The notes below the pieces were generated by a model that worked only from the letters and a program-made list of their open reading frames with translations, was not told the origin of the DNA and ran no database searches. Position numbers and translations under genes: made by a program. From contig NZ_CP134147.1 in the NCBI RefSeq assembly GCF_032163505.1, forward strand, positions 1,268,501 through 1,332,500: a stretch of DNA of 64,000 nucleotides, in the 5' to 3' direction. Every line of letters starts with the position of its first letter. Position 1 is the stretch's first letter. This DNA is from Streptococcus parasanguinis. Lineage in GTDB: Bacteria; Bacillota; Bacilli; Lactobacillales; Streptococcaceae. Of the stretch, positions 7,945 to 17,802 are shown one piece after another.

Positions 7945-10164
7945 TTATTTTTTGACAAAAACATATTGTTTAGTGAGGAAATCTCCCTGAGGAAGAATGA
8001 CGGTTAAGCCAGCATACATGAGCTCAGCTCCTGAATAGACTTGGTCCGTCCCTTTTAAGCTATAGAGCGCATCTTCTTCCAATCCTTTGAGTTTCAGGGT
8101 CGGCTCGATCTCCTCAACCGTTGATAAGACTCGTACATAAGTTACAACTGTGCGGTCTTGATAAGTAAACTGGACGGCTGCTTGATTGCTACCATGGCTT
8201 GGATTGATCAAGCGGTAGTGTTTTCCGAATTGAACAAGTGGTCGAATCGTTTTGTAATGAGCGACTTGAGCTGCGATCTTATCCAACTCTTCTTGCGGAA
8301 GACTGGTTAGATCCAATTCATAGCCCAGATTTCCCATCATAGCTACATGACCTCGCGTTTCAAGCGGTGTCATCCTTCCCATCTGGTGATTTGGAACCGC
8401 TGATACATGAGCCCCCATAGAAATGGTAGGATAGAGGTAGCTAGAACCATACTGGATCGGAAGTCTGGCAATGGCATCCGTATTGTCACTTGCCCAGACC
8501 TGAGGGAAGTAACGGATCATACCGAGGTCATTGCGACCACCACCTCCGGAGCAGGACTCAAAGAGGATGTTCTCGTATTTCTCTGTTAAGTATGAAACCA
8601 CTTCATAGAGACCCAAGATATACGCATGGGATTGCATCTTGGTTTCAAGGTAGTTTTTACCATTTCCAAGTTTGGTGATATTCCGATTCATATCCCATTT
8701 GATATAGTCGATCTCATGCTTTCCAAGTAAGTCATCCAAGACCTGCTTGATATAAGCAATCACTTCTCTATTTGAGAAATCAAGTACTAGTTGATTCCGT
8801 GAATAGGTGTGTTCGTAACCTGGGACTTGAATAGCCCAGTCTGGATGAGCACGGTAGAGGTCGCTATCAACAGAAATCATTTCTGGCTCCACCCAAAGGC
8901 CAAATTGAAGTCCCTTGTCATGGATGCCTTGGATCAATTCTGCTAGGCTTCCTCCTAATTTTTCTTCATTGACAGTCCAGTCACCAAGGGCCCGATTGTC
9001 ATCATAACGATTGCCAAACCAGCCATCATCAAGAACAAAGAGTTCGATCCCCACTTTTTGAGCCTCATCCGCTAGCTCCAATAATTTGTCTTTCTTAAAA
9101 TCAAAGTAGGTTGCTTCCCAGTTGTTGATCAGAATTGGACGTTCTTTATGAGCAAACTGGCTAGGAATGATATGATCTTGGACAAATGCTTGACTCTCTT
9201 GACTGAGACCAGTCAATCCCTTATGGGAGTAGCTAATCATGGCTACCGGTGTATCAAAGCTCTGATTCGGTGCCAACTCCCAGGCAAAGTTTTCTGGATT
9301 GATTCCCAATCCAACCCGAACTTCATTGAGTTGATTTTTTTGAACAAATCCTTCAAAATTTCCACTGTAGAGCAGTTGGAAGGCAAGGGCAGAGCCGGCA
9401 TCTTCGGTCACTTCATGGTCAGCAAGGATGAGGGCTGGGGTCTGGGCGTGTCCAGAAGCACCACGGTTGGAGCTAATAGAGAAGATTCCTTGTTCCACTT
9501 GCTGACGGCGGACTGTTTTTTCTCTCGCATAGGCCCCTTGAAGGGTGATGACATCGTAGTCACCAGCTGGGACATCGGCCAACACACTAAGAGCCTTATG
9601 GATCACGACGGTTTCATCACTGCAGTTTTCAATCTTTGAAAAGCTAGTGATGGTTGCCCGATCCTCGTAAGCCGTGTAATAAAGGGTCAAACGAAGAGCC
9701 GCTTGATTATCTTCAAAGACCAGGGCTAAGGTTTCAGCACTATCTACTGTATGTGGATTGGGAAGACCAGTTGCCTCGACACTGCCAGAGTAGATATTGG
9801 CTCCGACATAGAGGAAATCCGTCACCTCTGTGGCACCATGCTGGATTTGAATAGACGGCTTTCGAAAATCTCCAAGCCCGTGCTGTCCTAAGATCTGACG
9901 CTGGGTATCCAAGCTGAAGGTTCGATGGTCAGGTGTTGGATTTCCTGAGAAAGCATGATCCTTCTCATGCACGGTATTGGAAAAATGATAAGACGGGATC
10001 GGACGCCCCAGATGCTTAAGCATCAGGTAGCCATCTCGATTTTCAAGGATCAGGCTCAGTCCCTTACTTTCTACATAGAACAAATTCTGTTCAATACGAA
10101 TTGCCATATCTTCCTCCATTGGACCCGAAAAAATATCACTATGTATTTTTATTTTCAGTTCCAA
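7945..10164 (-). CDS. aga: alpha-galactosidase (GH36)
   Basis: Releases terminal alpha-1,6-galactose from raffinose, melibiose and related sugars in the cytoplasm; sucrose goes on to GtfA and galactose to the Leloir pathway (GalK). The 739-residue length is normal for the family. The nucleophile motif KWDMNRN is near residue 489 and the acid/base motif WASDNTDA near 560; [14 protein letters not shown] is also present. First gene of the minus-strand operon, divergent from msmR with a 104-bp intergenic region that holds a cre site. A slightly shorter start (ATG at about residue 20, [12 protein letters not shown], position 10107) is possible and aligns with the usual N-terminus: GGAGG precedes it by seven bases, while the 10164 start has no clear ribosome site. 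Confidence 0.93.
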   Translation of the reverse strand: MELKIKIHSDIFSGPMEEDMAIRIEQNLFYVESKGLSLILENRDGYLMLKHLGRPIPSYHFSNTVHEKDHAFSGNPTPDHRTFSLDTQRQILGQHGLGDFRKPSIQIQHGATEVTDFLYVGANIYSGSVEATGLPNPHTVDSAETLALVFEDNQAALRLTLYYTAYEDRATITSFSKIENCSDETVVIHKALSVLADVPAGDYDVITLQGAYAREKTVRRQQVEQGIFSISSNRGASGHAQTPALILADHEVTEDAGSALAFQLLYSGNFEGFVQKNQLNEVRVGLGINPENFAWELAPNQSFDTPVAMISYSHKGLTGLSQESQAFVQDHIIPSQFAHKERPILINNWEATYFDFKKDKLLELADEAQKVGIELFVLDDGWFGNRYDDNRALGDWTVNEEKLGGSLAELIQGIHDKGLQFGLWVEPEMISVDSDLYRAHPDWAIQVPGYEHTYSRNQLVLDFSNREVIAYIKQVLDDLLGKHEIDYIKWDMNRNITKLGNGKNYLETKMQSHAYILGLYEVVSYLTEKYENILFESCSGGGGRNDLGMIRYFPQVWASDNTDAIARLPIQYGSSYLYPTISMGAHVSAVPNHQMGRMTPLETRGHVAMMGNLGYELDLTSLPQEELDKIAAQVAHYKTIRPLVQFGKHYRLINPSHGSNQAAVQFTYQDRTVVTYVRVLSTVEEIEPTLKLKGLEEDALYSLKGTDQVYSGAELMYAGLTVILPQGDFLTKQYVFVKK

Positions 10165-10200
10165 TAACTTTCTTTTTTAGCATGTCTTTATTTTACTTGA

Positions 10201-10214
10201 TGTAAACGCTTTCG
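10201..10214. promoter_or_regulatory. cre site in the aga/msmR divergent region
   Basis: TGTAAACGCTTTCG matches the CcpA consensus at all but the last base. It lies in the 104-bp divergent promoter region between aga and msmR, so catabolite repression of the operon is expected. MsmR should bind the same region; I could not pick out its site with confidence. Confidence 0.7.
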
Positions 10215-10268
10215 GAAATAGAATTTTGTTGGACATATATGGTAAAATGTTAGGTAGGAGGTTTACCT

Positions 10269-11102
10269 ATGTTAGTCTTTTCAGAATACCAAACCGACAC
10301 CATTGATCTAGCCCTTGATTTTTACGGCTACGAAGATTGCCCCAAGAACTACGAATTCGGACCTAGCGTCCGTGACAATTTTGTTCTGCATTTTATCACC
10401 AAGGGAAAAGGTGTCTTTCACATCAATAAAAATGAAATCCATTTAGAAGCCGGGGATCTCTTCCTTCTCCCTAAAAATATGGTGACCTACTACCAGGCAG
10501 ACGCAGAAGATCCTTGGTCCTACTACTGGATTGGGATTAGCGGCACCAAGGTGAGTGATTTCATGCGCTTTTCAACCTTACATGCCAAAGGCTTTCTAAA
10601 GAAAGATGAGGTGGACACAGAGCGGATCGGGCTGTTTATGGAGCAGCTTGTCCACAAGGCAGAGGACTCTAAGATGACCTCGCACTACCAACTCCACCTT
10701 CTCTCTCAGATCTATGAACTGCTATTTCTTATCAGTGAAGTGGCACCCGATATCCATCGGAGCCACCCATCTCCAACCTATCAACTCTACCTGACCTGCA
10801 AGCATGTGATTGAGACGTATTACGCAAAAGAGCATCTCAGTATTCAAGAGATCGCTGATGACCTCAATGTCCATCGCTCCTATCTGACAACTGTTTTTAA
10901 GGAGTTTCACCAGATCTCTCCCAAAGAATTCCTGCACTCGGTCCGCATGCAACGTGCCCAGCAGTTACTGACCAATACAGACGAAAGCATCAAGATTGTT
11001 GCTTACTCGGTTGGCTTTTCAGATCCCCTTTATTTTTCAAAGGCTTTTAAGGCCTATAGTCACCTGACTCCTAGCCAATATCGCAGCAAACATAAAATTT
11101 AG
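10269..11102 (+). CDS. msmR: AraC-family regulator of the alpha-galactoside operon
   Basis: Transcription activator, 277 residues. The N-terminal half has cupin-type sugar-binding features (GDLFLLPKNMVTYYQAD near residues 65-80); the C-terminal 100 residues carry the two helix-turn-helix units of AraC proteins (LSIQEIADDLNVHRSYLTTVFK and VAYSVGFSDPLYFSKAFKAY). GTAGGAGG stands seven bases before the ATG. It is divergent from aga, the arrangement of msmR in S. mutans and rafR in S. pneumoniae, so activation of aga-msmEFG-gtfA on raffinose or melibiose is the likely role. The operator of the following LacI-type gene overlaps its stop codon. Confidence 0.92.
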   Translation: MLVFSEYQTDTIDLALDFYGYEDCPKNYEFGPSVRDNFVLHFITKGKGVFHINKNEIHLEAGDLFLLPKNMVTYYQADAEDPWSYYWIGISGTKVSDFMRFSTLHAKGFLKKDEVDTERIGLFMEQLVHKAEDSKMTSHYQLHLLSQIYELLFLISEVAPDIHRSHPSPTYQLYLTCKHVIETYYAKEHLSIQEIADDLNVHRSYLTTVFKEFHQISPKEFLHSVRMQRAQQLLTNTDESIKIVAYSVGFSDPLYFSKAFKAYSHLTPSQYRSKHKI

Positions 11103-11152
11103 TAAAAATTTATTTCTTTTTACTAGCATTTAGAGTATACTGGAACTAGTAA
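11098..11152. promoter_or_regulatory. operators around the galR promoter
   Basis: TTTAGTAAAAATTTATT (11098-11114) matches the galK operator at 644 in 16 of 17 bases. A second inverted repeat, TTACTAG (11120-11126) and CTAGTAA (11146-11152), flanks a -10 like TATACT (11136-11141). Together they suggest that the LacI-type protein encoded just downstream represses its own gene. Confidence 0.55.
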
Positions 11153-11166
11153 GCAATAAAGGATGA

Positions 11167-12177
<1,011 letters not shown>

Positions 12178-12191
12178 GAGGTCTTAGTCTT

Positions 12192-13127
12192 ATGAAAACA
12201 CACGAAATCCTCTTTCAAACTCTTTCTCAGGCAGATGATTATGTTAACGGGGAACAGTTGGCAAAAGAATTAGGCGTTTCCCGCACCTCCATCTGGAAGG
12301 CCATTCAGCGCCTGGAAAAAGATGGGGTCGTCATCGAATCCCTAAAAAAGAAGGGCTATAGACTGGTCTCAGGCGATATTCTTCTTCCTGAAGTCATCGC
12401 AAGCAATACCCAGTTGACCGTGTCCTTGAATGAAGAATGCAGCTCCACCCAATTGGACGCAAAATTAGGCATGGAAGCCCATAAAGAGGGTAATGCTCTC
12501 TACCTGGCCAAGTCCCAATCTGCCGGAAAGGGCCGCTTTGGTCGCGACTACTACTCTCCCGATCAAGGCGGCATCTATATGTCTCTTCATCTCAAGCCCC
12601 AACTCCCACCTGCGGAGCTCCCCCCTTATACCCTCATGGTCGCAGGAGCCATCTATAAGGCTATTAAAAATCTGACCCTGATCGATGTCGATATCAAATG
12701 GGTCAATGATATTTACTATCGCCATAAAAAAATTGGGGGAATCCTAACCGAAGCTATCACATCCATCGAGACTGGCCTTGTCACGGATGTCATTATCGGA
12801 GTCGGTCTCAATTTGGCTATCTCTACTTTTCCAGATGAGCTAGAAAGCAAGGCTGGTTCCTTATTTGAAGGCCCTTGTCCCATCACCCGAAATGACCTCA
12901 TCAGCGAGATTTGGAGAGAATTTCTTCATACGGATATCGATGAACTGGTCTACCTCTACAAAGAGCGCTCCCTGGTCTTAGGACGAACTGTCACCTTTGA
13001 GCAGAACCAGCAGACCTATCAGGGCCTCGCCAAAGACATTTCCGATACCGGCCAACTCTTGGTCCAGTTAGAAAATCAAGAAGAAATCTGGCTCAACAGT
13101 GGAGAAATCTCATTGACGAAATGGTGA
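12192..13127 (+). CDS. birA: bifunctional biotin-protein ligase / biotin repressor
   Basis: Makes biotinoyl-AMP and attaches biotin to carboxylase carrier proteins; with its DNA-binding domain it can also repress biotin genes. The 311 residues contain an N-terminal winged helix (GEQLAKELGVSRTSIWKAIQ), the biotinyl-AMP loop AGKGRFGR, KWVNDIYY (lysine motif) and a C-terminal SH3-like domain. AGGAGG precedes the ATG by 10 bases. It sits 15 bases after the LacI-type gene. A birA gene next to the raf regulator is also the arrangement I recall in S. pneumoniae. It ends in a clear terminator. Confidence 0.95.
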   Translation: MKTHEILFQTLSQADDYVNGEQLAKELGVSRTSIWKAIQRLEKDGVVIESLKKKGYRLVSGDILLPEVIASNTQLTVSLNEECSSTQLDAKLGMEAHKEGNALYLAKSQSAGKGRFGRDYYSPDQGGIYMSLHLKPQLPPAELPPYTLMVAGAIYKAIKNLTLIDVDIKWVNDIYYRHKKIGGILTEAITSIETGLVTDVIIGVGLNLAISTFPDELESKAGSLFEGPCPITRNDLISEIWREFLHTDIDELVYLYKERSLVLGRTVTFEQNQQTYQGLAKDISDTGQLLVQLENQEEIWLNSGEISLTKW

Positions 13128-13140
13128 AAATAAGTATAGA

Positions 13141-13167
13141 AAAAGCCACCCGAGGGTGGTTTTTTTG
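13141..13167 (+). terminator. Terminator after birA
   Basis: CCACC/GGTGG stem with a four-base CGAG loop followed by T7 on the plus strand. Confidence 0.85.
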
Positions 13168-13244
13168 ATCTATTTTGAAAGCTCCTTCTACCCAAAAACT
13201 ACGGAACTTCATTCTTTTTAAGATATCCATAACTAGTTACGGCT

Positions 13245-13742
13245 TTAACTCTTGCTCCATTTTTTTACAAAGCGATTTAATTCTGTTTGCACTTTTTCTA
13301 GGAGCTCTGTTTGCTGAGAATCACTGACCCCAACTCGGTTAGTGGTCCCATCTTTCTCCGTATGGAAATAACTAGCATGTAGTAATACCCACTCTTTATC
13401 TAATGAAAAGGCTGCATCTATTTTTTCACCCTCAATGATCGTTGAAGAGGTAATCCAGATTTTATTATCATCTGGACTAGGTACTCGTACCATCCATTTC
13501 AAATCCCCATCCATTTCCAGATGGTCTATGCCACCCGCACGTCTGATCTCTGCGTCTGAAGGAATCCCATAGCCAGCTTCTCTAATGGCATTGGCATTAC
13601 GATGATCAAGTATTCTTGCCAGCAATTCAATTTTATTTTTAGATGAAAAATTTGGAGCTGGTTGTTTATCCGGAACAAAGAGAAGCCAAGCTACTAACAC
13701 AGTCATTCCTAACAATAGAAAGATCAATCCCTTTTTTAGCAC
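13245..13742 (-). CDS. membrane-anchored protein of unknown function
   Basis: About 165 residues: one N-terminal membrane segment (about residues 3-24, then FVPDKQPAPNF) and an outside domain of mixed alpha/beta character rich in charged residues. There is no Cys at a lipobox position, so it is a signal-anchored or secreted protein. I recognise no family. An ATG at 13746-13748 follows AGGAGG with no spacer, whereas the GTG at 13740-13742 (VLKKGLIF) stands six bases from it, so GTG is the better start. It is alone on its transcript. A small hairpin (AACCACC/GGTGGTT, 13804-13822) lies upstream. Confidence 0.6.
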   Translation of the reverse strand: MLKKGLIFLLLGMTVLVAWLLFVPDKQPAPNFSSKNKIELLARILDHRNANAIREAGYGIPSDAEIRRAGGIDHLEMDGDLKWMVRVPSPDDNKIWITSSTIIEGEKIDAAFSLDKEWVLLHASYFHTEKDGTTNRVGVSDSQQTELLEKVQTELNRFVKKWSKS

Positions 13743-13838
13743 AGACATCCTCCTTTCCTCACGTCTTTTCTAGCTCCGCTTCAATGTATGTCTAGTATAG
13801 CACAAACCACCGCGAGGGTGGTTCGTTATTATCATAAT

Positions 13839-13880
13839 TAAAACACACCAAAAGTTATATTTTTTTAACTTTTGGTGTGT
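13839..13880 (-). terminator. Terminator of the first choline-binding-repeat gene
   Basis: A 15-bp perfect stem (13843-13857 with 13866-13880) followed on the minus strand by TTTAATTA. The T-run is short but the stem is strong, and it directly follows the stop codon. Confidence 0.7.
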
Positions 13881-13887
13881 TGATATA

Positions 13888-14841
13888 TTAAGGCTCATTA
13901 TTGATAACAGAACCACCACTATCGAATGTATAAGAAACACCGTCTATAATTAAAGTTTTATTCGATGCAAATGCACCACCATCATTTGGATCTGCATAAC
14001 GTCTAAATCCGTTTAAATCAAGCCAGCCTGTTTTCAATTCGCAAGTAATTGGATCAAAATTATAAAGTTTCCCATCTATAGTATAAGTATAACCACAATA
14101 TGCCCCTTCTGATGTAAGGTAATACTTCTTCCCATCTATGTCTTGCCAACCTAACAGTCGTTCTCCACTTTCTGGGTCATAATAATACCATTTTTTAACA
14201 TCAATTTGTCGGGATATCCAACCTGTTTTCATATCGGCATTAACTGGATCGAAATAATATTCTTTTCCACCTATATTATTGAATCCTTTTAATGCATGAT
14301 TATGAACAGAATAGTCTGCAAAGTAATACCATTTACCATCTATCTGTTGCCACCCCTTTAATGCGGCTCCACTTACTGGATCGTAATAAGACCAATTTGT
14401 ACCATTAAGACCTGGTGTAGATATCCAACCTGTTTTCATATCACCATTAACAGGATCAAAATAATATTTTTTTTCATCAATAATCTGCTTACCTCTAGCT
14501 ATCCAATATGAATACAAGTAATACCATTTACCATCTATCTGTTGCCACCCCTTTAATCGGGCTCCACTCACTGGATCAAAATAAGACCAGTCTTTGAATA
14601 GGCTACCATTAGTCTCCCTATGCTCCTCTAAATACCAGCCGGTTATCATATAACCTCTTTCATCAAATCTATAAACATTTTTGTCAATATAAGCTAATGT
14701 ATCTTTATAATAAGATCCATTATTTGTTGAATACCACCAGCCAATATTATCTTGATGCCAATCAGCCTTAACTTGAGATGCTAGAGCTAAAAGAAATATT
14801 ACTAATACACCACCTAACAAAAGCTTAGTTATTTTTTTCAT
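13888..14841 (-). CDS. choline-binding-repeat surface protein, paralogue 1
   Basis: 317 residues: a signal peptide (MKKITKLLLGG...SQVKA, about 1-26) and then almost only cell-wall-binding repeats of the CW_binding_1 type, about seven GW units such as LKGWQQIDGKWYYL alternating with FDPVNGDMKTGW. Such repeats bind choline on teichoic acids in mitis-group streptococci. No enzyme domain is visible. The ATG at 14839-14841 has GGAGG six bases upstream; the open frame continues to 14880 without another ribosome site. It is a tandem paralogue of 15223-16170, with nearly the same promoter and terminator. Glucan binding is a less likely alternative. Confidence 0.85.
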   Translation of the reverse strand: MKKITKLLLGGVLVIFLLALASQVKADWHQDNIGWWYSTNNGSYYKDTLAYIDKNVYRFDERGYMITGWYLEEHRETNGSLFKDWSYFDPVSGARLKGWQQIDGKWYYLYSYWIARGKQIIDEKKYYFDPVNGDMKTGWISTPGLNGTNWSYYDPVSGAALKGWQQIDGKWYYFADYSVHNHALKGFNNIGGKEYYFDPVNADMKTGWISRQIDVKKWYYYDPESGERLLGWQDIDGKKYYLTSEGAYCGYTYTIDGKLYNFDPITCELKTGWLDLNGFRRYADPNDGGAFASNKTLIIDGVSYTFDSGGSVINNEP

Positions 14842-14865
14842 TTTTTTCCTCCTTATATCACCAGA

Positions 14866-14907
14866 TGTATACGCTTTCATTGTAGCATCTTTATTACTTT
14901 AAATCAA
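14866..14907 (-). promoter_or_regulatory. promoter and overlapping cre-like site, paralogue 1
   Basis: Minus strand: TTGATT (14902-14907), 17-base spacer, TACAAT (14879-14884). TGTATACGCTTTCA (14866-14879) matches the cre consensus with one mismatch and abuts the -10 box, which predicts CcpA repression. The same block is conserved upstream of paralogue 2. Confidence 0.7.
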
Positions 14908-15173
14908 ATAATGTGTGGATAGAGTGAGGTCGTAATCACCAAATAAAATATAAAGTCTGTCACTGTACGTTTTTAAATAAAATAAGAGAAAATGTCATCT
15001 GGAAGAGAACTCAAAAGCTAGTTTTAAAAATAACGTTCCCTACGTACTTAGAAATTATCAAAAGTTTAGCAACTAGTTTTATCAAAGACTAGCTATAAGT
15101 AAGGATCTAAATGAAGCTTCTTAACTACCAAATAACTCACTCTGATTGTATAATGTAATTCTTTTTCATAGTT
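14908..15173. other. AT-rich stretch between the paralogues, no gene seen
   Basis: About 265 bases upstream of the first choline-binding gene and downstream of the second. I see short ACTAGTTTT/ACTAGCT fragments that could pair weakly but no open frame with a ribosome site and no known motif. Confidence 0.5.
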
Positions 15174-15216
15174 AAAAACACCTCAAAAGTTAGAAAAAAT
15201 TGACTTTTGAGGTGTT
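15174..15216 (-). terminator. Terminator of the second choline-binding-repeat gene
   Basis: AACACCTCAAAAGT/ACTTTTGAGGTGTT stem (15177-15190 with 15203-15216), followed on the minus strand by TTTTT. Same design as the terminator of paralogue 1. Confidence 0.75.
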
Positions 15217-15222
15217 GACCAG

Positions 15223-16170
15223 TTAAGGCGCATTATTGATAAGAATGCTATTGTAATCGAATGTGTATGAAATACCATCTATAACTAAAGTTTTATTTGT
15301 TGCAAGTGCCCCACCATCGTTAGGATCTGCATAATATTTGTTTCCCAACGCCTCAATCCAGCCTATCTTCAATTCATAAGTATCTGGATCAAAATAATAC
15401 ATTTTTCCATCTATTCTTTGATGCCGTTTCAATGCCCCATTCCAACCAAAGTAATACATTTTCCCATCTATTTCTTGCCAACCTTCTACTTTGGCTCCAC
15501 TTACAGGGTCGAAATACAACTTTTCTGTCCCATAATTGTATTGTTTAGATACCCATCCTGTTTGCATATCACAATTAATCGGGTCGAAATAATAATCTTT
15601 TCCATCTATACTCCAGAAACCAGTTACTGCATGATAATATTGAGGAAAGTAATACCATTTACCATCTATGTTTTGCCAACCTTCTACTTTGGCTCCACTT
15701 TCAGGGTCGAAATAATTCCAAATTGTATTTGAATTTTGTTGTTCGGATAGCCAACCCGTTTTCATATCACCATTAACAGGATCAAAATAATAATATTTCC
15801 CATCTATGTCTTGATTACCCATAAGTGCCCCGTCTTTAGTAAGGTAATACCACTTTCCATCTATATTTTGCCAGCCCAGTTTTTTATCACCATTTACTGG
15901 ATCAAAATAAGACCAGTTTTTGATAATCCCATAATTACTATCATTACGCTCCCATATTAGCTGCCAGCCGGTCATCATATAACCTCTGTCATCAAATTTA
16001 TACCACTTCTCGTTAATCTTAGCTTCCGTGTTTTTATAATAAGAACCATCGTTTAGTGAATACCACCAACCAACATTATCTTGATGCCAATCAGCCTTAA
16101 CTTGAGATACTGGAGTTAAAAACAATATTACTAATGCACCACCTAGCAAAAACTTAGTTGTTTTTTTCAT
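15223..16170 (-). CDS. choline-binding-repeat surface protein, paralogue 2
   Basis: 315 residues with a signal peptide ending SQVKA and about seven cell-wall-binding repeats (KLGWQNIDGKWYYL, VEGWQNIDGKWYYF, MKTGWLSEQ). The N-terminal DWHQDN.GWWYS and the C-terminal ADPNDGGA..NKTLVIDGISYTFD are shared with paralogue 1, so the two arose by tandem duplication. Two ATGs lie six bases apart; I take the second (16168-16170), eight bases from GGAGG, which aligns with paralogue 1. No catalytic domain is seen. The protein may be a small adhesin or a wall-bound decoy; the role is unknown. Confidence 0.85.
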   Translation of the reverse strand: MKKTTKFLLGGALVILFLTPVSQVKADWHQDNVGWWYSLNDGSYYKNTEAKINEKWYKFDDRGYMMTGWQLIWERNDSNYGIIKNWSYFDPVNGDKKLGWQNIDGKWYYLTKDGALMGNQDIDGKYYYFDPVNGDMKTGWLSEQQNSNTIWNYFDPESGAKVEGWQNIDGKWYYFPQYYHAVTGFWSIDGKDYYFDPINCDMQTGWVSKQYNYGTEKLYFDPVSGAKVEGWQEIDGKMYYFGWNGALKRHQRIDGKMYYFDPDTYELKIGWIEALGNKYYADPNDGGALATNKTLVIDGISYTFDYNSILINNAP

Positions 16171-16193
16171 TTTCATTTCCTCCTTATGTTTTT

Positions 16194-16235
16194 TGTATAC
16201 GCTTTCATTGTAGCATGTTTATTTCTCTAAATCAA
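16194..16235 (-). promoter_or_regulatory. promoter and overlapping cre-like site, paralogue 2
   Basis: TGTATACGCTTTCA (16194-16207) is identical to the site of paralogue 1, and the -10 TACAAT (minus strand) and -35 TTGATT with a 17-base spacer are kept. The shared block runs about 55 bases with only a few changes. Confidence 0.7.
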
Positions 16236-16582
16236 ATAATGTGTGAATATAAGGAGAGCTACTATCAATGAATTTAAGGACAAACTAAAAAAATTCTCAC
16301 ATTTTTTTATAACAACAGAGGCACTTACTCCTCTACTTATTTTCTTCCAAAACATTGCCAATGTCCATTTAATGTCAAATACAATCTGACTTATCTATCA
16401 ATTGTTTATTTATCGATTGCGAAATTCCCTAAAACTAGTAATTTGAAAAATAATAAAATTTTAAAAATCTTAAATTAAGTCTTGAATATTCATCATAACA
16501 AACTCTCAACTTTTCGGAAATCGTTTCTTTTTTTAGAAAAATATAATTTCATTATTTATCATTCAATAATTTTTGATCCCTT
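16236..16582. other. AT-rich intergenic stretch, no gene seen
   Basis: About 350 bases of very AT-rich DNA between the divergent choline-binding gene and the ABC permease gene. It holds no open frame with a ribosome site and no repeat that I recognise. Confidence 0.5.
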
Positions 16583-16644
16583 CATACTCTACCAAACACC
16601 ATCCCCCTATTATCCCCCCACTTGTGGTATGATGGTAGAGTATG
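16583..16644 (+). promoter_or_regulatory. promoter region with 12-bp inverted repeat, ABC permease gene
   Basis: CATACTCTACCA (16583-16594) and TGGTAGAGTATG (16633-16644) are perfect inverted repeats 38 bases apart. The right arm begins in an extended -10 box, TGGTATGAT (16625-16633). The layout suits an operator with one arm over the transcription start and one near the -35 region. No regulator gene is adjacent. Confidence 0.5.
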
Positions 16645-16697
16645 TTTAGGTGCTAGCAACCCTGCTCGAGCACCTCCCTGCTAAAAGGAGAACGAAT

Positions 16698-17801
16698 ATG
16701 AAAATCGCATGGAATGAAATTAAATACCAACCCAAGAAGTTTATCCTGATTGAACTCCTCATTACCATCCTCATGTTTATGGTGGTGTTCTTATCCGGCC
16801 TGACAAATGGACTGGGCCGTTCAGTATCCGCCCAAATCGAGAACTATGGGTCGCTGCACTACATCCTTTCGACGGATTCAGAAGGGATTATCCCTTTTTC
16901 AACTATTACGGCGAAAGATTTAGATGAGATTAACAAGATAGAAGGGATGGACTATTCTGGCTTGTCGATCCAGCGGGCAACCGTCTCAAAATCAGAGGAT
17001 TCCAACACCCTGGATATCACCTATTTCGCGACCGATCATAACGAAAAAGAGATCCTCAATCCAATCATGGAAGATACTGACATCAAGATCTCCGACTTAA
17101 AGAAAAACGAGATCATTCTGGACCATTCTTTCAAAGAGGATGAGGGAATCCAAATCGGCGATCAAGTGATCGACAAAACTTCTAAGCAAAAACTCAAGGT
17201 CGTGGCCTTCGCGAAAAATGCCAAATACGGCTACAGCGAGATTGGTTTTATCAGCTCGGATACCTACACAGGCATGCGACAAAAAACAGATCCAAGCTAT
17301 CAATGGCAAGCCCAAACCCTTGTGACCAAGAAAAGCATCCCTTCTAGCGATCTAGCCAGCAACTTGATGGTGGCGGATAAGAAGCAAGTAATCGATAAAA
17401 TCCCTGGCTACAAGGCTCAAAACCTGACGCTACGGATGATCACGTGGGTGCTCTTACTCGCTTCTTCTGCTATCCTTGGGGTTTTCTTCTATATCCTCAC
17501 CTTGCAGAAGTTGAAACAGTTCGGCGTCTTGAAGGCCATTGGCATGTCCATGAGCCAGATTACCTATGTCCAACTATCCCAGCTCACCATTATCTCCCTC
17601 ATCGGAGTGTTGCTGGGACTTGGCTTGGCAACTATGATGGCGCCATTTTTACCCAATAGCGTCCCTTCCTTTATGACCCTGAAAGACAACCTCACCATCT
17701 CGGTTAGCTTTATCCTGACCTCTATCTTGTGTGGTGCCTTGTCCCTTGTCAAAATCAAAAAAGTAGATCCAATCGAAGTCATTGGTGGAAATGGAGAATA
17801 A
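16698..17801 (+). CDS. ABC transporter permease, FtsX/DevC-HrtB type
   Basis: 367 residues with one N-terminal membrane segment (about 18-40), a large outside domain and three C-terminal segments (from about 255), the MacB/FtsX permease layout. Overall it resembles HrtB/DevC permeases, some of which export haem, but nothing here fixes the substrate. AAAGGAG stands eight bases before the ATG at 16698; a GTG at 16650 in the same frame lacks a ribosome site. The ATPase gene starts one base after its stop, so the two form a transporter, preceded by the 12-bp inverted-repeat promoter. Confidence 0.85.
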   Translation: MKIAWNEIKYQPKKFILIELLITILMFMVVFLSGLTNGLGRSVSAQIENYGSLHYILSTDSEGIIPFSTITAKDLDEINKIEGMDYSGLSIQRATVSKSEDSNTLDITYFATDHNEKEILNPIMEDTDIKISDLKKNEIILDHSFKEDEGIQIGDQVIDKTSKQKLKVVAFAKNAKYGYSEIGFISSDTYTGMRQKTDPSYQWQAQTLVTKKSIPSSDLASNLMVADKKQVIDKIPGYKAQNLTLRMITWVLLLASSAILGVFFYILTLQKLKQFGVLKAIGMSMSQITYVQLSQLTIISLIGVLLGLGLATMMAPFLPNSVPSFMTLKDNLTISVSFILTSILCGALSLVKIKKVDPIEVIGGNGE

Positions 17802-17802
17802 G

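Noticed and set aside
13803..13826. AACCACC/GGTGGTT hairpin upstream of the gene at 13245
   Set aside because: Resembles the birA terminator stem but lacks a T-run on either side; not listed as a terminator.
16649..16674. GGTGCT...AGCACC hairpin in the ABC permease leader as a terminator or attenuator
   Set aside because: Six-base stem, no T-run after it; may simply be leader structure.
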